The notes beneath the pieces were generated by a model. The model worked only from the letters and a program-made list of their open reading frames with translations. It made no database searches and was not told the DNA's origin. Positions 38,397-47,321 of a DNA stretch of 64,000 bases are shown piece after piece; the stretch's first letter is position 1; every line of letters begins with the position of its first letter. The translations under genes and the position numbers were made by a program. The DNA is from VRUE01 sp963703175 (GTDB lineage Bacteria > Actinomycetota > Thermoleophilia > Solirubrobacterales > 70-9), in assembly GCA_963703175.1 (NCBI GenBank), contig OY969794.1:1798001-1862000 (forward strand). The letters run 5' to 3'.

Positions 38397-38705
38397 TCAG
38401 CGGTCGGCTGAGGACGTGTTCAGTTCCACGGGGGCGCGAATGAGCGCCTTCAACGCCTTCTCATCGATCTTGTCGCCCTCGTGGAAATCGATGGCACGCC
38501 TGGTGTTGCCTTCGAGGCTGGAGTTGAAGACCTGAAGGGTCATCCAACGAGGCGCCCTTGGCGAAGCCATCTTGACGTGACTCTTGTACGTCTCGCCGGT
38601 GCAGATCATTCCGGCGTGATACCAAACTGGAGCGCCCCGCCATTTCCACTCCTCGACCACTTCGGGGTCGGCCTGCTTGATGAGACTTCGGACCCGAGCG
38701 AGCAT
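38397..38705 (-). CDS. DUF1801 (YdhG-like) protein with an apparent compensated double frameshift
   Basis: 102 residues. VRSLIKQADPEVVEEWKWRGAPVW and CTGETYKSHVKM open a normal DUF1801 protein, and FNSSLEGNTRRAIDFHEGD to ALKALIRA ends it normally. Between them the frame reads ASPRAPRWMTLQV, which does not fit the family. In the next frame the same DNA reads FAKGASLDDPSG, which does fit. Loss of one base before and two after this stretch would explain it. The gene stays open overall. It could be a real variant, a mild defect or a sequence error. Confidence 0.72.
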   Translation of the reverse strand: MLARVRSLIKQADPEVVEEWKWRGAPVWYHAGMICTGETYKSHVKMASPRAPRWMTLQVFNSSLEGNTRRAIDFHEGDKIDEKALKALIRAPVELNTSSADR

Positions 38706-38732
38706 CTCATGGTTGTTTCGCGTTCTTCTCGG

Positions 38733-41417
38733 TCAGTGGACTCGGATCGACTGCGCGCTGGTGCAGTCGCCCTTGAATCGCTTGTTGCGTTCGTCGCCGG
38801 AGTAGCCGACGCTGAGGCGATACATGCCCGATTTGGTCGCAATGTACTCAGCCAGGGGATAGTTGCCGTTCTTTTTGACCGTGATGCCGCCGCTGAATGC
38901 GGGCTTATGTCTGCAGCGCTTATCACCTGGCCCGTAGAGGCGAAAGTTGATCACGCCGGAGGGGGAGGCTCCGCCCGAGAGCCGCGCACGGATCGAGATC
39001 CGCCTGTTCTTCATCAGGAGCGCGCGCGGCTTCACTTTTGGCGTTCGCTTCTGAACCAGGACAGTTTGACCGACCGAGTCGCACTGCTCGATCGCCGTTT
39101 GGTTCGCGGCATCACCCGAGTAGCTGACCACGAAGCTGTAGCGACCTGGGCGTCGTGGAACAAACGGATCCGATTGAAACGAGCCGTTCCCGGCGATTGC
39201 GACCGTGTTGACGAGCACCGGCTTATTGCAGCCCGCTGCGACCGGGCCGTAGATCCGAAACGTAATCGTGCCGGCAGGCGCGTAGCCGCCCTGTAGCGTC
39301 GCCGTATCCCGGATCGAGGTTCCAACCTGGACTCGTTCCGGGATCTGCCCGGTAATCGACGGCGCCACCTGAGAGAGCTTCGACGTCGCCGATCCACAGC
39401 CAGTCGCTGCCGGAGCGTGGTTTGCGTCGCCCGAGTAGCTGACGGTCCAGCGAAAGGTGCCGACCCGGGAGGGCGAGAAGGCGGCCGACTGGTACGAGCC
39501 GTTCCCCGACGCCCCGACCGCTGAGCTGAAAGCCGCGGTGCCGGAGCAATTCGCGTCGTCGGGGAAGAACGCCTTGAACGTGATCTGTCCGGTCGGGATC
39601 GCTCCTTCATCGATCGTCGCCGTGGCCTTGACTGGGTCACCGATCTTGCCGCCAGTTGCGCTAGCCGACAGAGTCAGAACAATCGTGCCGACAGCCGACG
39701 CCTGGTTCTGGGCACCGCAGGCCAAGCTGACCGGATCGTTGTTTGCGTCACCGCCATATTCGACGGTCCAGCGATACAGCCCCGCCACCGGTGAGAAGCC
39801 AGCCGGGGAGTAGGAGCCATTGCCGTTGACGGTGACGGTGGCTTCATATTTGGGGAGGCCATTGCAGGTCTGGTTGCCCGGGCCATAGGCGCGGAAGACG
39901 AGCTGGCCGCTGGCTTGGAAGCCTTCGGCAAGGGTCGCGCTGTCGTTGATTGGCTGGCCGACTTTGACGGCGGAGCTCGCCAGCCCCACGAGGGTCGGTG
40001 AGGCTTTGCCCACCGCCGACGCCTGGTTCTGGGCACCGCAGGCCAAGCTGACCGGTTCGTTGTTTGCGTCACCGCCATATTCGACGGTCCAGCGATACAG
40101 CCCCGCCGCCGGGGAGAAGCCAGCCGGGGAGTAGGAGCCATTGCCGCTGAGGACAACGGTGTCTTCGTATTGAGGAGCCCCCGCACACGTCTGGTTGCCC
40201 GGGCCATAAGCGCGGAAGACGAGCTGGCCACTGGCTTGGAAGCCTTCGGCAAGGGTCGCGCTGTCGGTAATCGGTGAGCCGACTTTCACAGCGGAGGTCG
40301 CCAGCCCCACAAGGGTCGGTGAGGCCTTGCTGACGGTCGAGGCTTGGTTGGCAACGCCGCAGGCCAAGCTGACCGGATCGTTGTTTGCGTCACCGCCGTA
40401 TTCAACGGTCCAGCGATACAGCCCCGCAACCGGAGAGAAGCCAACAGGGGAGTAGGAGCCATTGCCGTTGACGGTGACGGTGGCTTCATATTTGGGGAGG
40501 CCAGTGCAGGTCTGGTTGCCCGGGCCGTAGGCGCGGAAGACGATCTGGCCGCTGGCTTGGAAGCCTTCGGCAAGGGTCGCGCTGTCGTTGATTGGCTGGC
40601 CGACTTTGACGGCGGAGCTCGCCAGCCCCACGAGGGTCGGTGAGGCTTTGCCCACCGCCGACGCCTGGTTCTGGGCGCCGCAGGCCAAGCTGGCCGGTTC
40701 GTTATTCGCGTCGCCTGCATATTCGACGGTCCAGCGGAATTCTCCAGCTTGCTGGGGGATGAAATCCGCGGACCTGGATTGGCCGCCCTGGATCGATGCG
40801 GCCGCCGTTGCCAGAGGTATCGAGCAGCTGGTGTCGGTCGGCCCATAGACGGAGAAAGTCACTTCCCCGGTCGGAGAGAAGCCTCCGGTCAGGGTCGCTT
40901 CGTCGTGAATCGCCGTGCCCACGGCGCCAGCACTTGCACTGCCTTCTAAGTCGAGAGTTGCTTTGCCTACGTTCGAGATCGCGGCACAGCTCGCCTCGGC
41001 GGGTTCGTTTTCTTCGTCGCCCGAGTAGCGAGCGCTCCAGTAGTAAGTCCCCGCGGTGGGTGGGACGAAGTCGCCTGAGGCATATTCGCCCTCGCCGCTT
41101 ACGGAGGCCGAAGCCGGAGCGGGGGTCAGCGCAAGCCCAGAGCAGGTGGAGTCGCCGGGGCCGAAGACTTCAAAGGAGATTTCTCCGGATGCGTCTGGAC
41201 TTTCGGAAAGATGCGCGGTTGCGTGAATCGCTTGCCCGACGATCGCATCGGTGGCCTCGACGCTCAGGGTCGGCTGGGTGGCGGCTGGGGCGGTGACCGC
41301 GAGCAAAAGACCAAGGCCCGTCGCCATCGCGCCGCTAGCCAGCCCTCCGAGCGCGGCTGGGAGAGAAATTCGCATCTTTTTTTCGTTTCTAGCGACTTTT
41401 CGCCCCGTGTTACCCAT
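38733..41417 (-). CDS. Exported protein made of eight Ig-like repeats
   Basis: 894 residues. A signal peptide (LGGLASGAMATGLGLLLAVTAPAA, about 20-50) is followed by eight repeats of about 100-107 residues. Each has V-G-x-x-I-x-D-x-A-T-L, then G-x-I-x-F-x-x-Y-G-P-x-x-x-x-C, G-N-G-S-Y, and Y-R-W-x-V-x-Y-S-G-D-A-x-N, with two conserved Cys per repeat. Repeats 3-5 are nearly identical. There is no C-terminal sorting signal or membrane helix. It is probably a surface or secreted adhesin-like protein. ATG 41375 is an equally possible start. Confidence 0.8.
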   Translation of the reverse strand: MGNTGRKVARNEKKMRISLPAALGGLASGAMATGLGLLLAVTAPAATQPTLSVEATDAIVGQAIHATAHLSESPDASGEISFEVFGPGDSTCSGLALTPAPASASVSGEGEYASGDFVPPTAGTYYWSARYSGDEENEPAEASCAAISNVGKATLDLEGSASAGAVGTAIHDEATLTGGFSPTGEVTFSVYGPTDTSCSIPLATAAASIQGGQSRSADFIPQQAGEFRWTVEYAGDANNEPASLACGAQNQASAVGKASPTLVGLASSAVKVGQPINDSATLAEGFQASGQIVFRAYGPGNQTCTGLPKYEATVTVNGNGSYSPVGFSPVAGLYRWTVEYGGDANNDPVSLACGVANQASTVSKASPTLVGLATSAVKVGSPITDSATLAEGFQASGQLVFRAYGPGNQTCAGAPQYEDTVVLSGNGSYSPAGFSPAAGLYRWTVEYGGDANNEPVSLACGAQNQASAVGKASPTLVGLASSAVKVGQPINDSATLAEGFQASGQLVFRAYGPGNQTCNGLPKYEATVTVNGNGSYSPAGFSPVAGLYRWTVEYGGDANNDPVSLACGAQNQASAVGTIVLTLSASATGGKIGDPVKATATIDEGAIPTGQITFKAFFPDDANCSGTAAFSSAVGASGNGSYQSAAFSPSRVGTFRWTVSYSGDANHAPAATGCGSATSKLSQVAPSITGQIPERVQVGTSIRDTATLQGGYAPAGTITFRIYGPVAAGCNKPVLVNTVAIAGNGSFQSDPFVPRRPGRYSFVVSYSGDAANQTAIEQCDSVGQTVLVQKRTPKVKPRALLMKNRRISIRARLSGGASPSGVINFRLYGPGDKRCRHKPAFSGGITVKKNGNYPLAEYIATKSGMYRLSVGYSGDERNKRFKGDCTSAQSIRVH
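39721..40683 (-). repeat. Tandem 321-bp repeats in the Ig-like gene
   Basis: Three consecutive near-identical units (GCCAAGCTG recurs at 39721, 40042, 40363 and 40684, always 321 bases apart, that is 107 codons). The near identity points to recent duplication or gene conversion within the gene. Confidence 0.85.
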
Positions 41418-41471
41418 TTCGAATTAGAATATCCGTCTACCTATTCGATCTATCAACGAAACGAGCCGCGG

Positions 41472-42233
41472 GTGAGGAAGTTGCGCCGCTATCGAGTTCT
41501 AGGGTTTTTGATCGCCGCTGCGGCCATGGTTCTGATCGTTGCGCCGGCAGGTGCACTGGCGGCCGGCGAAGAGTCCAGCGGCTCAACGTCGGGAGAAACC
41601 GCGACCGAAACTCCGAGCGGCTCGACGGAACAAGCCGCCCCCGAAGCCCCTACCCCGCCGGCTTCGACGGGTTGGGTCCCGTCGGGTGCCACCACGGAAG
41701 ACTCCAACGACGGGGACCGCTCCAGCGATGGAGCTCCGCCGACCTCACGTGGAAGCTCGTTAGGCAGCGGTGGCGGCACCAAGCAGACCGGGTCAACCGG
41801 CGGAGCACCCTCGCACCCCACTGGCTCGAGTAGCTACTACGAGCCGGAATCGTCTACTCCGTCGACGTTCGCGGAGACGTCGGCGGACGCGGAGCCAGCG
41901 ACTTCCCCGGAGAGTAGCGGGACCGCCTCGGTGGACCCCCCGGCCGCGCCGGCGGCCGACGACAAAAACGCCCGTGCGGACGTCGGCGCTGCAACGCGTT
42001 TGGCTCGATCCGCATCGCCTCAGGGCGACAACATCAGCTACGCGCTCTCGGCGGCTGCCGCGCCCGTTGCGAGCTCGCGCGATCAGGCGGCCTCAGGGCT
42101 TGGCACCCTGCGACTGCTGGTCATCATTGCGGGCGGTCTCATCCTTCTCTATGCAGGATGGCGGCTTGTGCTTGGCCCCGTCGAACCCGAGATACCTGGA
42201 CTAGTCCGGTTCGGATCTCGAAGGTTCCACTAA
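41472..42233 (+). CDS. Ser/Thr/Pro-rich protein with N- and C-terminal membrane segments
   Basis: 253 residues from GTG 41472. An N-terminal hydrophobic segment (VLGFLIAAAAMVLIVAPAGALAAG) looks like a signal peptide. A long low-complexity region follows, rich in Ser, Thr, Gly, Glu and Pro. A C-terminal helix (LRLLVIIAGGLILLYAGWRLVL) with a short basic tail ends it. This is a stalk-like, wall-spanning layout. It is divergent from the Ig-like repeat protein, with about 54 bases between them, so the two surface genes may share control. Confidence 0.65.
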   Translation: MRKLRRYRVLGFLIAAAAMVLIVAPAGALAAGEESSGSTSGETATETPSGSTEQAAPEAPTPPASTGWVPSGATTEDSNDGDRSSDGAPPTSRGSSLGSGGGTKQTGSTGGAPSHPTGSSSYYEPESSTPSTFAETSADAEPATSPESSGTASVDPPAAPAADDKNARADVGAATRLARSASPQGDNISYALSAAAAPVASSRDQAASGLGTLRLLVIIAGGLILLYAGWRLVLGPVEPEIPGLVRFGSRRFH

Positions 42234-42334
42234 GACCTAGCTGCTCCTTGGGGCGAGTCCCCGCCGCGCGCCATCCTTACCGTATCCCTTTCTTTAACAA
42301 TACTAATGTGTGTCCATGATCTACTAGATGGCAG

Positions 42335-42362
42335 GTGGAATGAAAAAGAATTTTCCTTCCAC
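42335..42362 (+). promoter_or_regulatory. AT-rich hairpin in the leader of the subtilase gene
   Basis: GTGGAA/TTCCAC with an inner GAAAA/TTTTC stem. The surrounding 42234-42396 gap is unusually AT-rich for this genome and holds no gene. It may terminate the upstream gene or shape the subtilase leader. Confidence 0.4.
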
Positions 42363-42396
42363 GATGGGCTAGAGACTAGATCGGGAGGCATTGCCA

Positions 42397-44469
42397 ATGG
42401 CACGCATTACGCTCAACGGCGTTTCGATTGACCCGCTGTCGCAGGCACGCGGTTTGGAGGCGGCCTCCCTCGAGTCGGTCGATGCTGATGATTCGAACTA
42501 CGTATTGATTCAGACCGACGGTGCGCTCACCCCGGAGCAACAGCAACAACTTGTCGATCTCGACGTTGAGATCCAGGAATACGTTCCTGAGAACACGTAC
42601 TTGTGCCGCTATGCGCCCACTGACCTTGCGCCGATCCGTGCGTTGCCATTCGTTCTTTGGGCCAATGTCTACATGCAGGGCTTCAAGCTCGCTCCAGCGT
42701 TGCGGCCCAGCGAGGCCGAGGGCGTTCGAGCTCTGACCGCCGCCCCCGATACGGGCTGGCCTGCCGGCGAGTCGCGCGAAGTGGATGTCGTTGTCCACGA
42801 CGACGTCGACCCGGAGAAGATCGCCGGTGAGGTCGCATCGGCTGCTGACATCGCGCCAGACGCGCTCTCGGCCGGCCGCAGCAAGGTCCGCCTCTCTATC
42901 ACCGAGCCACAGCTCGAGGCGCTCACCTCGCTCGACGTCGTTCACCACGTCGAGGAGGTGCCTGAGCGCAAGCTGTTCAACAACGTTGCACGGCCGATCA
43001 TGAACGCCGAGGTGACGATCGCCGGCACCGAATACCAGGGCGAGGGGGAGGTCGTCTGCGTTGCTGACACCGGCTTTGACAAAGGCTCGACCACGGATGT
43101 CCATCCGGCCTTCACCGGTCGTGTTGCTCGTCTCTACGGGTTGGGCCGTGGCGACCCGAACAAGGCGGACGATCCGGCGGGGCATGGCACGCATGTAGCC
43201 GGCTCAGTGCTCGGCGACGGCAATTCGAGCTCGATGGGCGGGGTGATCCAGGGCACTGCCCCGCGGGCGACGCTCGTGCTGCAGTCGACGCTCGACTCAA
43301 ATGACGGTCTGGGCGGAATTCCGACCGATCTGCACGACCTGTTCCTACCGCCATACAGCGACGACGGTGCACGCGTCCATACGAACTCGTGGGGGGCGAC
43401 CAGACCAGGGTTGCCCTACGACCAAAGCGCCAAAGAGATCGACGACGCGGTCTGGAACCACCCCGACCTCGTTATCTGTTTCGCCGCCGGCAACGATGGC
43501 ATTGACCGCGACGGCAACGGTCGCATCGACCCCCAGTCGGTCGGTTCTCAGTCGGCGGCAAAGAACTGCATCACGGTCGGCGCCAGCGAGAGCAATCGGC
43601 CACACATCGAGCTGTCGTACAAGCAGATAAGACCCGAATCTTTCCCTGCCGAACCGATCTCCTCCGACCAGATGGCGGACAACCCCGATGGCCTGGGCGC
43701 CTTCAGTAGCCGGGGGCCGACCAAGGAGGGCCGCTTCAAGCCGGATGTCGTCGCGCCGGGCACGTCGATCCTTTCGACGCTTTCGCGCGCGGTTGCAAAT
43801 CCGTCCAATACCTTTGGCTCCTCCTCCGACCCGGCCTACTTCTTCGACACCGGCACGAGCATGGCGACGCCGCTCGTCGCCGGTTGTGTCGCTGTCCTGC
43901 GCGAGACGCTGGGCAAAAACGGTACGCCGGCGCCCAGCGCCGGCCTGATCAAGGCGCTGCTGATCAACGGCACCGTCGAACTGCCGGGTCAGTACTCGCC
44001 AAGCGAGGCCGGCCCGTCGCCAAACAACAACTCCGGCTTCGGCCGCGTCGACCTCGCCGGCTCGGTGATCATTGCCGGTAATGATCCGAACAGCGACTTC
44101 ACCGAAGGTGGCCCACTCAAACAGGGCGATGAAGACACGTTCACGGTGAAGATTCCCGAGGACTCGCCTGGCGAGGGCAAGGAGGGGGTCAGTACTCAGA
44201 GCGCCGGTCACGCCACTTTCAAGATCACGCTTGTGTGGACCGATCCGCCCGGCGAGGCGCTGCAGAACGATCTCGACTTGATCCTGCGGACGGCAGATGG
44301 CGACGAACGTCATGGCAACATGGGCACCGGTCGCGGCTTTGACCGGGTTAATAACGTCGAGCAGATCCTCTGGACCGACATCCCGCCGGGCGATGCGGAG
44401 ATCATCATCCGGGCGGACCGGATCACGCGTTTCCCGCAGCCGTATGCGTTTGCCTGGCGGATTCACTAA
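42397..44469 (+). CDS. Subtilisin-like (S8) serine protease
   Basis: 690 residues from ATG 42397, with GGGAGG eight bases upstream. The catalytic triad is visible: Asp in VCVADTGFD, His in GHGTHVAG and Ser in TGTSMATPLVAG; the oxyanion Asn is in FAAGNDG. An N-terminal prodomain-like part (about 1-200) contains EQQQQLVDLDVEIQEYVPEN. The C-terminal part (about 560-690) is a beta-rich P-like domain with LVWTDPPGEALQNDLDLIL. No signal peptide is seen, so it is either intracellular or exported by another route. Confidence 0.9.
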   Translation: MARITLNGVSIDPLSQARGLEAASLESVDADDSNYVLIQTDGALTPEQQQQLVDLDVEIQEYVPENTYLCRYAPTDLAPIRALPFVLWANVYMQGFKLAPALRPSEAEGVRALTAAPDTGWPAGESREVDVVVHDDVDPEKIAGEVASAADIAPDALSAGRSKVRLSITEPQLEALTSLDVVHHVEEVPERKLFNNVARPIMNAEVTIAGTEYQGEGEVVCVADTGFDKGSTTDVHPAFTGRVARLYGLGRGDPNKADDPAGHGTHVAGSVLGDGNSSSMGGVIQGTAPRATLVLQSTLDSNDGLGGIPTDLHDLFLPPYSDDGARVHTNSWGATRPGLPYDQSAKEIDDAVWNHPDLVICFAAGNDGIDRDGNGRIDPQSVGSQSAAKNCITVGASESNRPHIELSYKQIRPESFPAEPISSDQMADNPDGLGAFSSRGPTKEGRFKPDVVAPGTSILSTLSRAVANPSNTFGSSSDPAYFFDTGTSMATPLVAGCVAVLRETLGKNGTPAPSAGLIKALLINGTVELPGQYSPSEAGPSPNNNSGFGRVDLAGSVIIAGNDPNSDFTEGGPLKQGDEDTFTVKIPEDSPGEGKEGVSTQSAGHATFKITLVWTDPPGEALQNDLDLILRTADGDERHGNMGTGRGFDRVNNVEQILWTDIPPGDAEIIIRADRITRFPQPYAFAWRIH

Positions 44470-44473
44470 TTGG

Positions 44474-44506
44474 GAGGACCTACCACCCAGGTCATCGGCG
44501 GTCCTC
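44474..44506 (+). terminator. Hairpin downstream of the subtilase gene
   Basis: GAGGACC (44474-44480) pairs with GGTCCTC (44500-44506), beginning five bases after the TAA stop. No T tract. Confidence 0.45.
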
Positions 44507-44549
44507 GCTTGGTTAGGATCCCGACTCCGCCTACCCAGAGGGCTTAGTC

Positions 44550-45275
44550 ATGCGGATTCAACTTCTCAATGTTGGTTGGTTCACCGCGCCTGCCTCGCTC
44601 ATGCGTCGCGGTGAGCCGGAGGGCCAGCAGACCCGCTTCCCCGTTCCTGCCTATGTCATCGAGACCGACCAGGAGCGGATCCTGATCGATACCGGCCTAA
44701 ATCCGGCTGCGATTGCCGACCCGGCGGCCTTTTACGGATCGGAAGCGATCGGCCTGTTCGGCTTCGAGCAGGAGATGAGCGTTGCCGAACAGGTCGATCT
44801 CGACACCGTGACGATGGTGGTTCTCACCCACTTGCACTGGGACCACGTCGGCGGCCTGCCGCTCGTGCCGACGTCGATCCCGCTGGTGATCCAACGTCGC
44901 GAGTGGGACGCCGGGCGCGATCGCGACATGGTGAAGCGCAATTTCTACGCTCCTCAGGATTACACTGGCGAGGAGCGACGCCTCGTCCTCGTCGACGGCG
45001 ATCACGATCTTCTCGGCGACGGCTCGATCGAGCTCCTGTTCACCCCTGGGCACACGCCCGGCCATCAGTCAGTGCGCATCGGCGACCTTGTGCTCGGCGC
45101 CGATGTCGCGCACCTTGCCAGCGGGCTGGACGACCACCGCTTCCCCCTATTCGCCGCCGATCACGAGGAGCAGGGGCGCTCAGCGGTCCGTTTGCGCGAG
45201 CTGCGCGATGCGGGCCTCACCGTCATGCCGGGCCACGATCCCGACATTCTGCACCCAGGGCTAGTGAGCGCGTGA
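44550..45275 (+). CDS. Metallo-beta-lactamase-fold hydrolase, AHL-lactonase-like
   Basis: 241 residues. VLTHLHWDHVGGLPL is the H-x-H-x-D-H motif, FTPGHTPGHQSV gives the next metal His, GADVAHLA an Asp, and PGHDPDI the last His. YVIETDQERILIDTGLNP is the usual N-terminal strand pair. The family includes quorum-quenching lactonases, but related enzymes have other substrates. Confidence 0.83.
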   Translation: MRIQLLNVGWFTAPASLMRRGEPEGQQTRFPVPAYVIETDQERILIDTGLNPAAIADPAAFYGSEAIGLFGFEQEMSVAEQVDLDTVTMVVLTHLHWDHVGGLPLVPTSIPLVIQRREWDAGRDRDMVKRNFYAPQDYTGEERRLVLVDGDHDLLGDGSIELLFTPGHTPGHQSVRIGDLVLGADVAHLASGLDDHRFPLFAADHEEQGRSAVRLRELRDAGLTVMPGHDPDILHPGLVSA

Positions 45276-45305
45276 TCGCCTCGCCCTGAGCGAATCTGCT
45301 GCCGC

Positions 45306-45575
45306 TCAGCCGAGGATCTTGGCCTTCTGGGCCGCGAACTCCTCATCGGTCAGGACGCCCTGGTCTTTGAGCGCGGCGAGTTCTTTGAGCTGCTCGATCG
45401 TTGACTGCTCCGTCGGGGGAGTGGGCGCCGCCGGCGCCGGCGGCTGTTCAGGGGCTTGCTGCATTTCCTGGGCCCCCCAGCGTTGCCCCTGGCGGCGAGA
45501 CACACGGTTGCTGACCGCGGTTGCGGTACCGGCTATAGCCGCCGTTCGCGCGACCCCTCTGAGTAGTCCTGGCAT
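45306..45575 (-). CDS. SHOCT-domain small protein
   Basis: 89 residues. A basic, weakly hydrophobic N-terminus (RGVARTAAIAGTATAVSNRV) and a Gln/Pro/Ala linker lead to TIEQLKELAALKDQGVLTDEEFAAQKAKILG, a textbook SHOCT (short C-terminal) domain. Function is unknown; it often sits in membrane-associated proteins. It is co-directional and 22 bases from the next gene upstream. Confidence 0.85.
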   Translation of the reverse strand: MPGLLRGVARTAAIAGTATAVSNRVSRRQGQRWGAQEMQQAPEQPPAPAAPTPPTEQSTIEQLKELAALKDQGVLTDEEFAAQKAKILG

Positions 45576-45597
45576 CGATCGCTCCTTTCGTAGTTGG

Positions 45598-46038
45598 TCA
45601 GGCCGCCGACTCGGCGGCGTCGAGCGCGGCCAAGACGTCTTCGACCGGTATGCGTCCGCTGGCGACGAGTTGGCCGCCCGAGCGGCGGACAGCGGCGGCG
45701 AACGGTCCTGCCCAGCTGTTCTCGTAGACGAGCAGCGCCGCTGAGGTCCCGGGCTCGAGGGCCTGCGCCGCCTCGGTGATGTCCTCGTCGGAGAGCAGGC
45801 CCGAGGCTGCGCCCGCGAACGTCGCGAACTCCTCCACCTGTTGCCCGAGCTCCGAGATCTCGAGGGCGGCGACCGAGCCGTCCCCGTCCTTGGCGATGAA
45901 GGCGAGGTCGAGGATCTTGATCAGGCCTCGATCGACGAGGTCGATCAGGTGCGGAACGGCCTCGCCATTGGGCTGACGTCCCGGCCACTCGACGATGAGG
46001 TAGTCGATCGGTCCCATCTCGATTGAATCGGCATCCAT
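45598..46038 (-). CDS. DUF6325/DUF1269-like protein
   Basis: 146 residues. MGPIDYLIVEWPGRQPNGEAVPHLIDLVDRGLIKILDLAFI, then VAALEISELGQQVEEF, GLLSDEDITEAAQALEPGTSAALLVYEN and a Gly/Gln end. The pattern matches the small family that is often next to SHOCT proteins in actinobacteria. It is cytosolic, with no catalytic motif. It is in an operon with the SHOCT gene. Confidence 0.78.
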   Translation of the reverse strand: MDADSIEMGPIDYLIVEWPGRQPNGEAVPHLIDLVDRGLIKILDLAFIAKDGDGSVAALEISELGQQVEEFATFAGAASGLLSDEDITEAAQALEPGTSAALLVYENSWAGPFAAAVRRSGGQLVASGRIPVEDVLAALDAAESAA

Positions 46039-46142
46039 TTTCTTGCGGCTCCCCGGGTAGGCGACACGTTGCGCGCTTTGCGTCCGCCGACTTGTACCAC
46101 AGGGTGGGGAGGCAGATGTGAAGGCGAGCTCGAGGTCGGGAG

Positions 46143-47321
46143 TTAGGCCGGCGCGCCGAGCTGCGCCAGGCGCCGCTCAAGCAGGCGCCGCTCGGCGTCG
46201 TCGTCGACCAGCTCTAGAGCGCGACGGTAGGCGCGGCGGGCGTCATCGGTCCTTCCGAGGCGGCGGAGGAGCTCGGCGCGGGTGGAGTGGAGGTAGCGGT
46301 AGTCCTCCAGCTCGAGACCGTCGACTATCGCCAGGCCGGCCTCGGGGCCGTCCGCTTCGGCGATGGCTACCGCCCGGTTCAGCTCGACCACCGGCGAGTT
46401 GGTCAGCTTGGCCAGCTCTCCATACAAAGCGGCTATCTGCGGCCAGTCGCGTGGCTCGTTGGCATGTAAAGAGGCGATCGCCGCCTGGACTACGTATTGG
46501 CCGCGGCCACGTAGAGCGAAAGCGCGGTCGAGCGCCGCCCGGCCCGCGGCGATCTTCTCCTCATCCCAGAGCGAGCTGTCCTGGTCTTCGAGCAAGACCA
46601 GTTCCTCGCCCGCAAAGCGCGCCTCGCGGCGGGCGTCGAGCAGCAGCATCATCGCCAGCAGGCCGTGCACATCCGGCTCGTCGGGCATCAGTTCGGCGAG
46701 CGCCTGCCCCAACCGCAGCGCCTCGCCGATCAGCTCGTCGCGACCGCCGTAGCCCTCGTTGAAGATCAGGTAGACGACCGCCAGCACGGCGGCGATGCGG
46801 TCGGGCAGCAGGTGGTCGGGGGGAACGCGGAACGGAATGCCCGCGGCCTTGACCTTGCGTTTCGCCCGCACCAGCCGCTGCGCCATCGTCGGCTCGGGGA
46901 CGAGGAAAGCGCTGGCGATCTCAGCGGTGCTGAGGCCGCCGAGCGTGCGCAGGGTGAGCGCCACCTGCGCCTCGGTCGAGAGCGCCGGATGGCAGCAGGT
47001 GAAGACCAGCTCGAGGCGCTCGTCCGGGAATATCGTCGACTCCGGCGTCTCCACCTTGGTGGTCTTGGGCAGATCGAGCAGGCGGGTCTTCTCGGCCAGG
47101 GTGCGCTCGCGTCGCACGCGGTCGATCGCCCGGTTGCGTGCCGTCGTCACCAGCCAGCTGTTGGGGTTGGCGGGCTCGCCTTCCCGTGGCCAGCGCTCCG
47201 CGGCGGCGGCGAAGGCCTCCTGGGTAGCTTCCTCGGCGAGGTCGATGTCGCCGAGGAAGCCGATCAGGGCAGCGAGGACGCGTCCCCACTGGTCGCGGAA
47301 GGTCTGCTCGAGGATCGCTAC
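46143..47321 (-). CDS. ECF42-type sigma factor with TPR-like C-terminal extension, start codon unresolved
   Basis: About 392 codons from 47321. Region 2 starts FRDQWGRVLAALIGFLGDIDLAEEATQEAF and NPNSWLVTTARNRAIDRVRR. Region 4 has LGGLSTAEIASAFLVPEPTMAQRLVRAKRKVKAAGI. A long helical extension follows (about 200-390), with VYLIFNEGYGG and HSTRAELLRRLGRTDDARRAYRRAL. This layout and the DGPF neighbour define ECF42. No ATG, GTG or TTG lies in frame before region 2 until a stop; the first in-frame GTG, at 47150, would delete most of region 2. The frame runs on at -1 from the end of the DGPF gene. Confidence 0.82.
   Translation of the reverse strand, partial: VAILEQTFRDQWGRVLAALIGFLGDIDLAEEATQEAFAAAAERWPREGEPANPNSWLVTTARNRAIDRVRRERTLAEKTRLLDLPKTTKVETPESTIFPDERLELVFTCCHPALSTEAQVALTLRTLGGLSTAEIASAFLVPEPTMAQRLVRAKRKVKAAGIPFRVPPDHLLPDRIAAVLAVVYLIFNEGYGGRDELIGEALRLGQALAELMPDEPDVHGLLAMMLLLDARREARFAGEELVLLEDQDSSLWDEEKIAAGRAALDRAFALRGRGQYVVQAAIASLHANEPRDWPQIAALYGELAKLTNSPVVELNRAVAIAEADGPEAGLAIVDGLELEDYRYLHSTRAELLRRLGRTDDARRAYRRALELVDDDAERRLLERRLAQLGAPA

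Noticed and set aside
39721..40683. Regular repeats that might be taken for a CRISPR array
   Set aside because: The period is 321 bp, in frame within a coding gene and without distinct spacers. No CRISPR array or cas gene was found in the window.
46143..47150. Start of the ECF42 sigma at GTG 47150
   Set aside because: It would remove most of sigma region 2, which is clearly encoded upstream in the same frame.
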